A stretch of DNA of 64,000 bases from Thermoanaerobacterium butyriciformans (GTDB lineage: Bacteria; Bacillota; Thermoanaerobacteria; Thermoanaerobacterales; Thermoanaerobacteraceae), in NCBI RefSeq assembly GCF_017874545.1, contig NZ_JAGGLT010000002.1, positions 62,001 through 126,000 of the forward strand, in the 5' to 3' direction. Positions 16,307-25,600 of the stretch are shown in pieces. The notes below the pieces were generated by a model. It saw only the letters and a program-made list of their open reading frames with translations. It was not told the DNA's origin and searched no databases. Position 1 is the stretch's first letter. Each line of letters starts with the position of its first letter. Both the position numbers and the translations under genes were made by a program.

Positions 16307-17098
16307 AAATATTGTTTTAAGTCCACTCATAAGTTCAGGCATATATGAAGTCATGTATATTGCAAAAATACCAACAGTAATTAAAAATACAGCAACCATG
16401 ACCTTATAATCTGACGCTTTATTTTCTTTTTGAGCATGTGCTATTACTGAACTAAACATTAATTGTGATAAAGCCTGAAGCATTTCCTTTGACCTGCCAG
16501 TAACATCTTTCTGTTCAAGTGCACTTACAAATACATCTATTTCATATATATCTGCAAGGTTTTTCAGTGATTTTATCATTTTGTCTTTATCTTTGCTGAC
16601 AAAATATTCAGCACTTATTTTATTAAGCCTTCTCTTTAGCCAGTCCGATTTTACTGAATTTGCACATATCAAAAGAACATCACCATAGTCCATGTTTGTT
16701 GTAGAACCAATTTCAAATATGTCTACTATTGTAGGCAGCTCTTTTTTTACAATATTTTTTATATCATGCTCTTTTAAGTATAAATAAATATCAATTAAAA
16801 AGAACATACCAATTATAAATATGATCGCTTGAATTCCTTGAACTTTATTCATATACACATACCATAAACCAAATATTGTTAAAATAAATTTATAAAGTAC
16901 ATATTTATCAGCGTTCATACCAAAAGGATAATCAAGTCTTTCAAGCCTTTTATTGATTTTTAAGCGGGTATCTTCTTTCATGTACTTAAACTTTAAATCT
17001 TCTTTATCACCGTACTTCTTTTTATTTGCAAAAACATTGTATGAACTTAAAAACACATATATAAGGATCGTTAAAGGCAGTACTAAAACTATAAACAA
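16304..17098 (-). CDS. tadC: TadC-like inner membrane platform protein, set I
   Basis: 264 residues with the type II secretion F-domain pattern: membrane segments near the N-terminus and about 68-90, a cytoplasmic domain (KKELPTIVDIFEIGSTTNMDYGDVLL), and C-terminal membrane segment. TadB and TadC form the platform under the pilus on which the CpaF ATPase acts. TTG start behind GAGGTG. It lies 11 bp downstream of tadB. Its paralogue in set II is at 28295. Confidence 0.82.
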   Translation of the reverse strand: MFIVLVLPLTILIYVFLSSYNVFANKKKYGDKEDLKFKYMKEDTRLKINKRLERLDYPFGMNADKYVLYKFILTIFGLWYVYMNKVQGIQAIIFIIGMFFLIDIYLYLKEHDIKNIVKKELPTIVDIFEIGSTTNMDYGDVLLICANSVKSDWLKRRLNKISAEYFVSKDKDKMIKSLKNLADIYEIDVFVSALEQKDVTGRSKEMLQALSQLMFSSVIAHAQKENKASDYKVMVAVFLITVGIFAIYMTSYMPELMSGLKTIF

Positions 17099-17109
17099 AA
17101 CATATCACC

Positions 17110-17922
17110 TCAGCTTTGCGCAATATTTTTAATTACATATATACCAGCAATATAAGCAAATATGTTAAATCCAATAACTGCCCAGCCTTGTATTGTATGT
17201 GTCAGTACTTCTATATCCATCTGATTTAAACCTATAAGCGAAAGTAAACTTAAGGCTATTGTTCCGCCTATTACAAAAGTTGCAGTAGTGGCATTTGACT
17301 CTCTTTCAGTTCTTATCTGCATATTTTTTAAAGCCTGTTCTCTTAAATGAGTTAATATTTCATTATAATTTCCGCCATATTTCTCATATATCTTCGTAAA
17401 GCTCACAAACTTCCTAAATTCAGCATTTAAAACACTGTTATTAATAGCATCTAATGTCTCTAAAAATGTTTTTGACGAAGTATCATACAGAAGCATATTA
17501 CGCTTAATAATGCTTTTTAAAGGTTCACCGATATATTTTCCTGTTTCTCTTAAAGCATCAGGACAATTATTGTACGTATTAAAAAAATTCGTATACACAT
17601 TTAAAAAATTTAAATAAATTTTATCTATTTTCTTTGTTTTATTTTCTATAACTACATTAAGTACATAATTTAAAGCATATATTGCAACGCCTAAAACTAA
17701 TATGCCCATATAAAAGTGAGTAAAAAGCATTTTTAAAACAATAGCAATCAATAAAACTATCAAAATTGCAAAAACTGTTTTACCGTTTAATTTATACTTA
17801 TTTAAACCGAAAACATTAATTACAGAATCTAATTTATGTGTTATACGGTTTTCTTTTATTTCAAGATTATCTAAAAACACATAAAAAACAATCGCTGCAA
17901 AAGGAATCAGAGCAATTATCAT
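17110..17922 (-). CDS. tadB: TadB-like inner membrane platform protein, set I
   Basis: 270 residues, hydrophobic N-terminus, two membrane segments about 47-90, the F domain (LRETGKYIGEPLKSIIKRNMLLYDTSS) and a C-terminal pair of membrane helices. Partner of TadC. It follows cpaF with 2 bp between them and has a good GGAG start signal, so it belongs to the same operon. Confidence 0.82.
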   Translation of the reverse strand: MIIALIPFAAIVFYVFLDNLEIKENRITHKLDSVINVFGLNKYKLNGKTVFAILIVLLIAIVLKMLFTHFYMGILVLGVAIYALNYVLNVVIENKTKKIDKIYLNFLNVYTNFFNTYNNCPDALRETGKYIGEPLKSIIKRNMLLYDTSSKTFLETLDAINNSVLNAEFRKFVSFTKIYEKYGGNYNEILTHLREQALKNMQIRTERESNATTATFVIGGTIALSLLSLIGLNQMDIEVLTHTIQGWAVIGFNIFAYIAGIYVIKNIAQS

Positions 17923-17924
17923 TA

Positions 17925-19010
17925 TTATCTCAACTCCTTTATCTCCTTAATTTTATATTTTTCAAGGAATATTATTACGTCAAGCGAATTTTCAAGCATT
18001 TCTCTTAATGTATCTTCTTTCATATCTGAATCAGCTCTGCTCATCAGATAAAGAAGTCTGTTTATCACTTCATCTGCTGAATTAGCATGTATAGTCGCCA
18101 TTGAACCTTTATGACCTGTATAAACGGCATTAAAAAAGTCAAAAGCTTCTTTATCTTTCATTTCGCCTATAAAAATCCTGTCAAGGCTCTGCAACAATGC
18201 TGCACGTGTCAAATCAAACAATGTATAGTTTTTGACTTCAGGATTATCTGATATTCTGACTAACTGCGTTATTATATCTGGATGCTTTGGTACGATCTCC
18301 ATTGTTTCCTGTATCAACAACGCTCTGTCATTTAAAGGAATTTCATTAATTAATGCACCCATCAAAGTAGTTTTTCCTGAACCGCCTTTGCCAGCTATAA
18401 TTATTGTCTTGTAGTCTTTTACCATTTGTTTTAAGCGTTCTCTTGTATTTCCGTCAAACATTCCTGACTTCTCCAGATTTAACAAGCTTTGCGACGCAGA
18501 AGGCTTTCTAATACAGATAGTAGGTGATTTCGCAGCAATAGGAGGCAAACTGACTACAATCCTCAAATTTTTCAATCTGTCTGTTACGACCGCCTGTGCT
18601 TGATTTTGATTTATTGTACCGCCGTTCATTGCAACTATTTTTTGGCAGTATTTCAATAGTTCCTGTTCACTCTTAAAGCTTTTATTTACCTTCATTTTAT
18701 TTCCGTACTTTTTTATGAAAATTGTTTCAGGATCATTAACTAATGTATCAGTAATATCTGGATCATCAATATAAGGCTGCAATATGCCATATCCAAAAAG
18801 CATATCCTTAACATCTTTCAGTTTTTCGCTTGATATTTTCTTTTCTGCTAAAAATGCAATAATTTCTTTATCCAATGCATCTTCACTGATTTTATTGCTG
18901 GAATAATCATTTATCACTTTTGATTTTTCATAAGTGAATTTATCAGCTATTTCCTTTATGTCAATATCTTGAGTTTTATCTAAATCTACTTCGTAAGGAT
19001 TTATTAACAC
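17925..19010 (-). CDS. cpaF: CpaF/TadA-type secretion ATPase, set I
   Basis: 361-residue motor ATPase of the Tad pilus. The N-terminal domain has the CpaF hallmark FGYGILQPYIDDPDITDTLVN. Walker A is AGKGGSGKTTL near residue 205; the Asp box is near LDRIFIGEMKD; the His box is GHKGSMATIHANS. GTG at 19010 lies eight bases after GAGG. It hydrolyses ATP to drive pilin assembly through TadB/TadC. The second copy is at 30005. Confidence 0.92.
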   Translation of the reverse strand: MLINPYEVDLDKTQDIDIKEIADKFTYEKSKVINDYSSNKISEDALDKEIIAFLAEKKISSEKLKDVKDMLFGYGILQPYIDDPDITDTLVNDPETIFIKKYGNKMKVNKSFKSEQELLKYCQKIVAMNGGTINQNQAQAVVTDRLKNLRIVVSLPPIAAKSPTICIRKPSASQSLLNLEKSGMFDGNTRERLKQMVKDYKTIIIAGKGGSGKTTLMGALINEIPLNDRALLIQETMEIVPKHPDIITQLVRISDNPEVKNYTLFDLTRAALLQSLDRIFIGEMKDKEAFDFFNAVYTGHKGSMATIHANSADEVINRLLYLMSRADSDMKEDTLREMLENSLDVIIFLEKYKIKEIKELR

Positions 19011-19023
19011 ATTAACACCCTCT

Positions 19024-19590
19024 TTACACTTTTTTAACTTTTATACCTGTTATTTCTTTTGCGCTATCAACGTCTGCATGTTTTCCTGCTATAAGTCCTG
19101 TCATTTTAGCTTTGTCTATTTTCCAATTGTCACATACAAACTTTATCATTTCAGCATTAATGTAATAAGACAAATTATTAGGTTCCATCACCACGTTTAT
19201 TTCGTCAGCATATTTCAAGGCAACATAAGTATCAGTAAAATATATACCTGCATTTACATCAAACACAGCCGTATCAAAATCAAGAACGCTTATTATATAA
19301 GCCATATGTTCAGGAGTAAATTTCATGTACTCATACTTATCAAAACCTGTAAAAACATACATTGAATTTTTTTTATTAAGAAATTGAGATATGTCACTTT
19401 GTCCGCCTTCATACATTGCAATAAGTTCTGTTTTAGGCTTATATTCAAGTCCGTAATATCTATATATGTCAGGTATAAACTCTTTAAAGTCAATTAAGAT
19501 CGTTCTGCCTTTTTCCTTTTCAGCTCTTTTTATTGCAAGCTCTGTTTTTGAAGTCAGCTCTGCTGCACTCCAGTATACTATTTTTTTCAA
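19024..19590 (-). CDS. Degenerate TadZ-like protein without P-loop
   Basis: 188 residues with the fold pattern of the C-terminal ATPase part of TadZ (ILIDFKEF, DTAVFDVNAGIYF, NVVMEPNNLSYYINAE) at the usual place in front of cpaF. The N-terminal KKIVYWSAAELTSKTELA has no GKTT. It therefore probably binds the machine without hydrolysing ATP. TTG at 19590 is preferred because GAGGTG is seven bases upstream; the GTG at 19605 is part of that site. Confidence 0.62.
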   Translation of the reverse strand: MKKIVYWSAAELTSKTELAIKRAEKEKGRTILIDFKEFIPDIYRYYGLEYKPKTELIAMYEGGQSDISQFLNKKNSMYVFTGFDKYEYMKFTPEHMAYIISVLDFDTAVFDVNAGIYFTDTYVALKYADEINVVMEPNNLSYYINAEMIKFVCDNWKIDKAKMTGLIAGKHADVDSAKEITGIKVKKV

Positions 19591-19601
19591 ATTCCAACAC
19601 C

Positions 19602-20402
19602 TCACTTTACATTATTTAATAGCAAATTATTAACTGAAATTTTTGCGTTCTTTCTTAAGCTGTCAGTAAAATCTTTAAGTGCATTTTGCCGTTTCACCTC
19701 AAGAAGTGTTTCTCTTATGGAATCTTTGACATTGTCAAGTGACTTTGTTCCTACATTATCAACCTTTACTATCTCATATATACCTGACATAAGTTTTACT
19801 TTTGTTACACCATTGGTCGTTAAAGTATAATTTATTGTTGCAGAATATTGACTTAATGAAAGATTTCCAACAAAACCGCCATTATCCTTTGTTGCAGTAT
19901 CTATTGAATATTTTTTAGCCAAATCAGAAAAGTTACTGCCTTCGTTTAACATGTTCAAAACATTATCAGCATCTTTTTCGTCTTTTAAATCTATTCTGTA
20001 TATGTCTGCATATATATAATCATTTTTGTGCTGTTCATAATACTTTTTAATTTCATCATCAGATACGCCTACATAACTTGTTTCTTTTGCAATCAGTTTA
20101 TTTATTATATCAGCATCATTTTTGCCTTTAATTCCTTCTTTAAGTGCCTTATTAAGCATCAACTTTTCGTTTATCATATTGTTTAATAATTGTTCTTTAT
20201 ATATTTCCTCAAACGTCTTTCCATTGATCTTTTGGTTTTTAACGCCTTGAATCTTTTTATCTGTCGCACCTAATGCTTTTTTAAACTCATAAACAGTTAT
20301 TTTTTCTCCATTCACATTTGCAATAGGCAGTGAATTGTAATATATCAGATAGCCACCTGCAAAAGCAATAATAGCAAGCAAAGCAATTATTATCTTTTTC
20401 AA
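19602..20402 (-). CDS. PrsA/SurA-like peptidyl-prolyl isomerase
   Basis: 266-residue extracytoplasmic foldase: N-terminal membrane anchor (residues 4-22), a SurA N-like helical region (NGEKITVYEFKKAL...), and a parvulin domain (KYSIDTATKDNGGFVGNLSLSQYS) with the C-terminal helix. Its place inside Tad set I suggests that it helps fold pseudopilins or the very large surface proteins after secretion. TTG start behind AGGAGG. The lack of the lipobox typical of PrsA makes it a single-span form. Confidence 0.8.
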   Translation of the reverse strand: MKKIIIALLAIIAFAGGYLIYYNSLPIANVNGEKITVYEFKKALGATDKKIQGVKNQKINGKTFEEIYKEQLLNNMINEKLMLNKALKEGIKGKNDADIINKLIAKETSYVGVSDDEIKKYYEQHKNDYIYADIYRIDLKDEKDADNVLNMLNEGSNFSDLAKKYSIDTATKDNGGFVGNLSLSQYSATINYTLTTNGVTKVKLMSGIYEIVKVDNVGTKSLDNVKDSIRETLLEVKRQNALKDFTDSLRKNAKISVNNLLLNNVK

Positions 20403-20413
20403 ATTTACACCTC

Positions 20414-20902
20414 CTAAAAAGTCAACTCATAAACATATACATATTCACGCTTAAATACCTGTTTATAAAAATCAGGATTAAACAAATTTTTTAATACAGT
20501 CATTGAACTCATTAATACAAGTTTTTCTGACGGTTGAGGAATAACCATTAAAGTATCATCTAATCTTTTAAATTTTAAAATATTTTCTTGTTCAAGCTTT
20601 AAAAGTACATTTTTATATACGAACATATTAGTGATAAATTTATAAGTTTTACCTTTATTCTTTTCAGCTATATTCTTAAAAGAGCCTATATAATCATTTA
20701 TAATATTTTTGCGTATCACATCTTTATTCTTAAAATAATCATAACGTCTGTAAGTTTTATATAAATGTTTCAAACTCATGCCCTGTTTGATTTCTCCAAA
20801 AGTCAAAACAAATACAGGAGTAAGCCTTTTAAAAAACATTTCAATAAAGGCTGTTAAAATATCAAACAGAAAGTCAAAAACATATATTACTTTTACCAGC
20901 AT
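20414..20902 (-). CDS. Unknown membrane-associated protein in the Tad set I operon
   Basis: 162 residues (from ATG 20902 behind AGGTGG; an in-frame ATG at 20932 is an alternative). A hydrophobic N-terminal part of about 45 residues (VIYVFDFLFDILTAFIEMFF) is followed by a basic soluble part rich in Lys, Tyr and Phe. No family recognised. It lies between tadE and the foldase gene, so a role in pilus biogenesis is likely but unproved. Confidence 0.55.
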   Translation of the reverse strand: MLVKVIYVFDFLFDILTAFIEMFFKRLTPVFVLTFGEIKQGMSLKHLYKTYRRYDYFKNKDVIRKNIINDYIGSFKNIAEKNKGKTYKFITNMFVYKNVLLKLEQENILKFKRLDDTLMVIPQPSEKLVLMSSMTVLKNLFNPDFYKQVFKREYVYVYELTF

Positions 20903-20936
20903 ATAAAAAATACCACCTAAATAATATATCATTATC

Positions 20937-21356
20937 TCACGGTCTTTCCTCTATAATCTGCATACTTTGTCCTTTAACATAATCAGTGCTTGGTCGCTTT
21001 AAAATATTTGTGTAAAATGCGTATTTAGGAAATATATAATGTATTGTTACTGTAACCTCACTGCCTGGATCAGTATTAGGATAACTGACATCTATCGTTG
21101 ATTTATCACTCCAGTTTGGAAGAAATTTGCCTGCAAAATCATCTGCTGCCTGCTGTGCTGAAGCTTCTATTGTATCAGGATTCTGTGCTGCGCTCTTTGC
21201 AGCGACAAGAGATGTTTCCTGTACGATGACCTGATCGTAACCTATTATAACTATCTGCGAAATAACAACAGTTAATATTAGCAATAATGGCACCCACACT
21301 ACAAAGTTTATAAGTTCCGAACCACGTTTGTCTTTTAAAAACTTTTTAAACAACAA
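20937..21356 (-). CDS. tadE: TadE-like pseudopilin, set I
   Basis: 139 residues: leader MLFKKFLKDKRG, cleavage before SELINFVVWVPLLLILTVV, a helix, then a globular domain with a helix-rich TadE pattern (AAKSAAQNPDTIEASAQQAADDF). A substrate of the prepilin peptidase. TTG start behind AGGAGG. Confidence 0.82.
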   Translation of the reverse strand: MLFKKFLKDKRGSELINFVVWVPLLLILTVVISQIVIIGYDQVIVQETSLVAAKSAAQNPDTIEASAQQAADDFAGKFLPNWSDKSTIDVSYPNTDPGSEVTVTIHYIFPKYAFYTNILKRPSTDYVKGQSMQIIEERP

Positions 21357-21366
21357 TCACACCTCC

Positions 21367-21400
21367 TAAAAAAATTAAGGCACTTTTTACGTGCCTTAAT
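21367..21400 (-). terminator. Intrinsic terminator after the divergent Flp-like pilin
   Basis: Stem ATTAAGGCAC/GTGCCTTAAT (21374-21383, 21391-21400), U-tract on the minus strand. Confidence 0.85.
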
Positions 21401-21590
21401 TTCCTACTGCTGTGTCTGTTAATTTTGAGAATACTTTTGAAACAAAGTTCATCGCCCCGTCTCTTGTTGAAGGTAATATAAAAAGAATTATCGCTACTGC
21501 AAGTGCTATTATCGCAATTGTTGTGACTACTTCAGCACCTTTTTTGTCCGACATAAATTTTACAGCTTTGTTTTTTATGTTTGTTAACAT
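21396..21590 (-). CDS. Divergent Flp-like pilin
   Basis: 64 residues: leader MLTNIKNKAVKFMSDKKG, cleavage before AEVVTTIAIIALAVAIILFIL, then a short polar tail ending KLTDTAVGN. Same architecture as the Flp pilins on either side but low identity, so possibly a minor pilin. Followed by a strong terminator. Confidence 0.75.
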   Translation of the reverse strand: MLTNIKNKAVKFMSDKKGAEVVTTIAIIALAVAIILFILPSTRDGAMNFVSKVFSKLTDTAVGN

Positions 21591-21615
21591 TTTAAAACCT
21601 CCTTAAAAAAATTTT

Positions 21616-21647
21616 TCAAAAAAAATGCACTCACAAAAGAGTGCATA
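21616..21647 (-). terminator. Intrinsic terminator after Flp pilin 2
   Basis: Stem ATGCACTC/GAGTGCAT (21625-21632, 21639-21646), U-tract on the minus strand. Confidence 0.85.
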
Positions 21648-21653
21648 TGAAAA

Positions 21654-21836
21654 TTAATGAGTACCTAAAGTTTGCTGTACCTGTGTGTTGGTACTTGAAA
21701 CACCATTAACAACTGTTGTCCCTAAAGCCTTAATTTGTGGTCCTGCTGCAACTACTATAAAGATTAAGAGTATTGCAAAGGCAACTATTTCAGCAGAGCC
21801 TTTTTTTGATCTTTTGAGTAAACTTGTTAAACTCAT
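21654..21836 (-). CDS. Flp-type major pilin 2
   Basis: 60 residues, leader MSLTSLLKRSKKG, cleavage before SAEIVAFAILLIFIVV. It is almost identical to pilins 1 (9629) and 3 (21868). Pilins 2 and 3 are tandem copies with no terminator between them; a terminator follows pilin 2. Good GGAGG start signal. Confidence 0.9.
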   Translation of the reverse strand: MSLTSLLKRSKKGSAEIVAFAILLIFIVVAAGPQIKALGTTVVNGVSSTNTQVQQTLGTH

Positions 21837-21867
21837 AGCAACACCTCCTAAACTTTATGTGTTATTG

Positions 21868-22050
21868 TTAATTTGTGCCAAGAGTCTGCTGTACCTGCGT
21901 GTTGGTATTTGTTACACCTGATACAACTGTCTGACCAAGCTGTTTAATCTGCGGTCCTGCTGCTACCACAATGAAGATTAAAAGTATTGCAAAAGCAACT
22001 ATTTCAGCAGAACCTTTCTTTGATTTTTTGAGTAAACCTGTTAAACTCAT
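21868..22050 (-). CDS. Flp-type major pilin 3
   Basis: 60 residues from ATG 22050 (AGGAGG upstream); a longer frame to 22107 runs through the terminator and is rejected. Leader MSLTGLLKKSKKG, cleavage before SAEIVAF. A tandem duplicate of pilin 2 with small tail changes, which could alter pilus surface properties. Confidence 0.9.
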   Translation of the reverse strand: MSLTGLLKKSKKGSAEIVAFAILLIFIVVAAGPQIKQLGQTVVSGVTNTNTQVQQTLGTN

Positions 22051-22093
22051 AAAACTACCTCCTAAAAATTTTTTATTGGCACTTTTACGTGCA

Positions 22094-22124
22094 CAAAAAA
22101 AAGGCACTCAAAAAAGAGTGCCTA
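22094..22124 (-). terminator. Intrinsic terminator after the membrane protein at 22130
   Basis: Stem AGGCACTC/GAGTGCCT (22102-22109, 22116-22123), U-tract on the minus strand. Confidence 0.85.
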
Positions 22125-22129
22125 AAAAA

Positions 22130-22561
22130 TTATTTATACATCATATCAAACTCATCTGGTGCCATTCCCTGAAACCAAAAGAACAAAAGTCCAAAGAAAG
22201 GAACAATCCAGAAAAACCAGCTATTCGGCGTATTTATAACGTATCGTATTAACCATATTAATGGCTGATACCATACAAATATTGACGCAAAATAATAAGA
22301 AATTTTATTTAAAAATTTATCATAAATGCCGACACAAATAGATAAAGTCGCAAACCATGAAAACTCAACTGCCAACATATCATTTCCAGCTACAGGCATG
22401 CTTAATTTTATAGGATAAAACATAAGCAAAATCATATTATGAAAACTTATATGGCGGAGAAAAACTTCAGAAATAATGATACCTGCATAAAGCGCAAGTC
22501 CTATAAAGGCTACGTTTAAATTTGATGAAGGAAGTTCCTTATCTTTTTCATTTAAAATCAT
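22130..22561 (-). CDS. Polytopic membrane protein of unknown function
   Basis: 143 residues with three to four hydrophobic segments rich in Trp and Phe (e.g. LNVAFIGLALYAGIIISEVFL, a WYQPLIWLIRYVI segment, and FFWIVPFFGLLFFWFQGM), short acidic tail PDEFDMMYK. No family recognised. It lies between the giant surface protein and the pilin genes, with terminators on both sides. Confidence 0.55.
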   Translation of the reverse strand: MILNEKDKELPSSNLNVAFIGLALYAGIIISEVFLRHISFHNMILLMFYPIKLSMPVAGNDMLAVEFSWFATLSICVGIYDKFLNKISYYFASIFVWYQPLIWLIRYVINTPNSWFFWIVPFFGLLFFWFQGMAPDEFDMMYK

Positions 22562-22572
22562 ATAACCACCTC

Positions 22573-22606
22573 AAAAAAATAGCAGGAATACGTTAAGTAC
22601 CCTGCC
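22573..22606 (-). terminator. Intrinsic terminator after the 1359-residue surface protein
   Basis: Stem GCAGG/CCTGC (22582-22586, 22601-22605) with an inner TAC/GTA pairing, U-tract on the minus strand. Confidence 0.75.
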
Positions 22607-22608
22607 AT

Positions 22609-25600
22609 TTAGTAAGGATAAACCTGATGGTCTACATCATATTCAAGTTTATTGTCTATTTGCATATCTTTTCGTCCAATAAAAGGCACAGGTTTCATTA
22701 AAGGATCAGGCTGCATTGTAAGGTATAATTTATCGTCCTTTAATAAGTAATGATCCACACGCGATATTCCAAGTCCATGTATACGCTCAAAATACGTTAC
22801 ATCAGGTCCAGAAGGATTAGCAAACGTTGGATCCCACGCATTTATTGCAACATTGTCTTTTACAAGCGTGTCTACTTTTCCGTACTTTTCTACTTCAAAT
22901 GGAAATACCATCTTTGTGTCTTTTGTATACGGACTTATGCCTTGATTAGCATAATAAATGTCGTTTAAGTCAATCTGTCCCGCTTTAGGATATTCAAAAT
23001 ACGCATCATATTCAAAACTGTTTTTGTCTTGTTTTAGGTTTTTAATGTATTTAGGCATTATTGTTTGCCTGCCTGCGTCTTTATAACGCACCACAAGTGT
23101 TTCAGGTTCGTCTACTTTAGTCAAGTCAAGCGGTACAAATCTCAATATTTTCTCTCCATTTACTCCGTATTCATACGTCCAATAGCCTATATCAGTTACT
23201 TTCACATGCACCTTTAAGAATGAATGCTGCTCACTGTCTATTGCTATTGAAGGTACTGACGGATGCCATAACGTATATACCACATCTCTGTCAAATGTTA
23301 TTTGTGCTTTATATGACACTGGAGAGTTGTTTTCAGGATATATCTGAAGTGTTTTCATGTATACGTCAGACCATCTTGTCTTCAGTCTTGAATACCTGCC
23401 TGTTGGATTGTCCTCAACCGATAGCTTTATTAGATGATATCCTGGTTGATTTACCACAACAGTATTCAAATAATTCTCTGCTGCTGTCTTGTCAGAAAAT
23501 ATATTTCCGTCTATATCCCATTTCCAAGCTACGATAGGATCAAAATCAGGATCATATGACAAGTCTTGCAGAGAAATTTTATTATTTTTGTTAACGCCAT
23601 TTACATCACCTATAATTGAAAAATACGCTACAGGTGCATTGTTATAATATACTCTCAACGGTTTTTTATCCATGCCGAAATGTTGTGGTATATATGACCA
23701 GTACATTTGATTTTTATAATAATCCCAGTCCGTCAATGTTACCCACATATCGTATGAATAACTTTCTATTTTATAATGGTCATCATCATACCTTTTACCT
23801 GATACTGGCAGTAAATTTATTTGACCCCATGACACAGGATAATTTTGCACTCCAGTTGACGTGTATTCAGGATCGCCTAAATCCTGATATGTTATAGGAT
23901 CAGATGATACTTTTACAGGAACAGGATGCCATACATGATACGTTTCTTCGTGACTTGTACCATCACTATCATATACAGTACGATGACGTGTTACATAATA
24001 TCCATGATCTTCCCACCATGAATTTATATATGAACCTGTTATTACGTTCCACTGGTAATAATCAGTCCAGTAATTTGTGCTTGATCCGCTTGAACCTTGT
24101 GTTATTGGAAGTGCAGTGAAACTTATAGTAGGCTGATTCAATGGTCCGCCTGGATACGGGCTCGTAGGCAAGTACCAATTAAAATTATCTGTATAAGACG
24201 CAATTTCTGGATCAACAAGCACCTTATGGCTTGTTGGATTTTCCTGATGTGTACCCCACGGACTGCTATCTGCAACGTAGTGATTAAGGCTTTCAACAAT
24301 GTACCTGTCATAAACCCAATTTGAGTCCTCTGTATAATTTACAGTACCTATGTTGTCACCTACCATAGCCTCGTCCTTGTTGTTATAAGGATTTTTTGTA
24401 GTTCCTGTAAAATCAAATTTTACATCTAATGTACCTCCAGAAACTTCTTGCTGTCCGCCTTCAAGCTGCTTGTTAAGGACATTATCTTTATACTGCGTTT
24501 CTTTTAAAAGTCTGTCATTGTCTGTGTCATGGAACATTTCGCCTGCTTTAGAACCATCATTATCGCCTTGATATACTGGATTGTTATAGTCGATTGTTGC
24601 TGTTATCAGTTCTGTACCTGTTAAATAATAAGAACCAAAATCGACTGACTTTTCATCAAACGGATCATAGTTTACTATTTGAGTGCTTACTAAATTATGA
24701 TTTATATATAGTCTTGCAGTTGCTGTCCCATGAAACTGATAAAGTGATTTTGTATCAACTACTATATGGATATATTGAGGCGTGCTTATAATTGCTGTAT
24801 CATGGTTGTTTTGGTCAAATGTATGGATTTCTGACACTGTCAAGTTTCCTGTTGCCTGATAATCACCGACAAATATAGTTGCAGAAGCTGCCTTATCATT
24901 CACTACTGCACTATTTACGTATTCACCGTTGCTTACTGCAATTACATCCGCTCTTAATATAGCAGTCTGATTAGGCTCTAATGTGCCTATATACCACATA
25001 TATCCGCTGTAATAGCCAATTGAAGGTTCAATACTTACATATTTAAGCCCTTGTGGCATTTGGTCTGTCACAACAACATTGTCTACAGGTTTATCAGATG
25101 TGTTTTTAACTGTTACCTCATAGTAGTCACTCTCTCCAATATTTATAAAAGGTCTGTCTACTGTCTTGGTTATCACTAGTCCACTGCCATTTGAGTACGT
25201 TATTTTAAGCGTTACATCAGTGTCAAAAATGTACTTGTTAGGCTTCATTACACGCACATCAATGCCAAAATCAAAGCCTACGTCTGTATTGTATACAAAG
25301 ACTTTTATTTTATGTCCTTTGTATTGCGGTGGCAAAAGAATATATGATGCACCTATTATTTGAGCATTAGGCTTTCCATCAGGTCCATATATAATTTGTG
25401 GAGAACTCCCATTAGGACGTTTTATACTATTTAAGTCTATATACTGTCCTATTGTTTCGTCATATACATATCTTAAAAAGTACCAGCCATTAGAACCCCA
25501 CTGTCTGTTAGGCTGAACCTGATAATACATTTGCTTATCTGGTCTTGAATCGTACTTTAAATCATAAGGCGTTCCAAAAGGACTTATCTGTCCTGCTAAT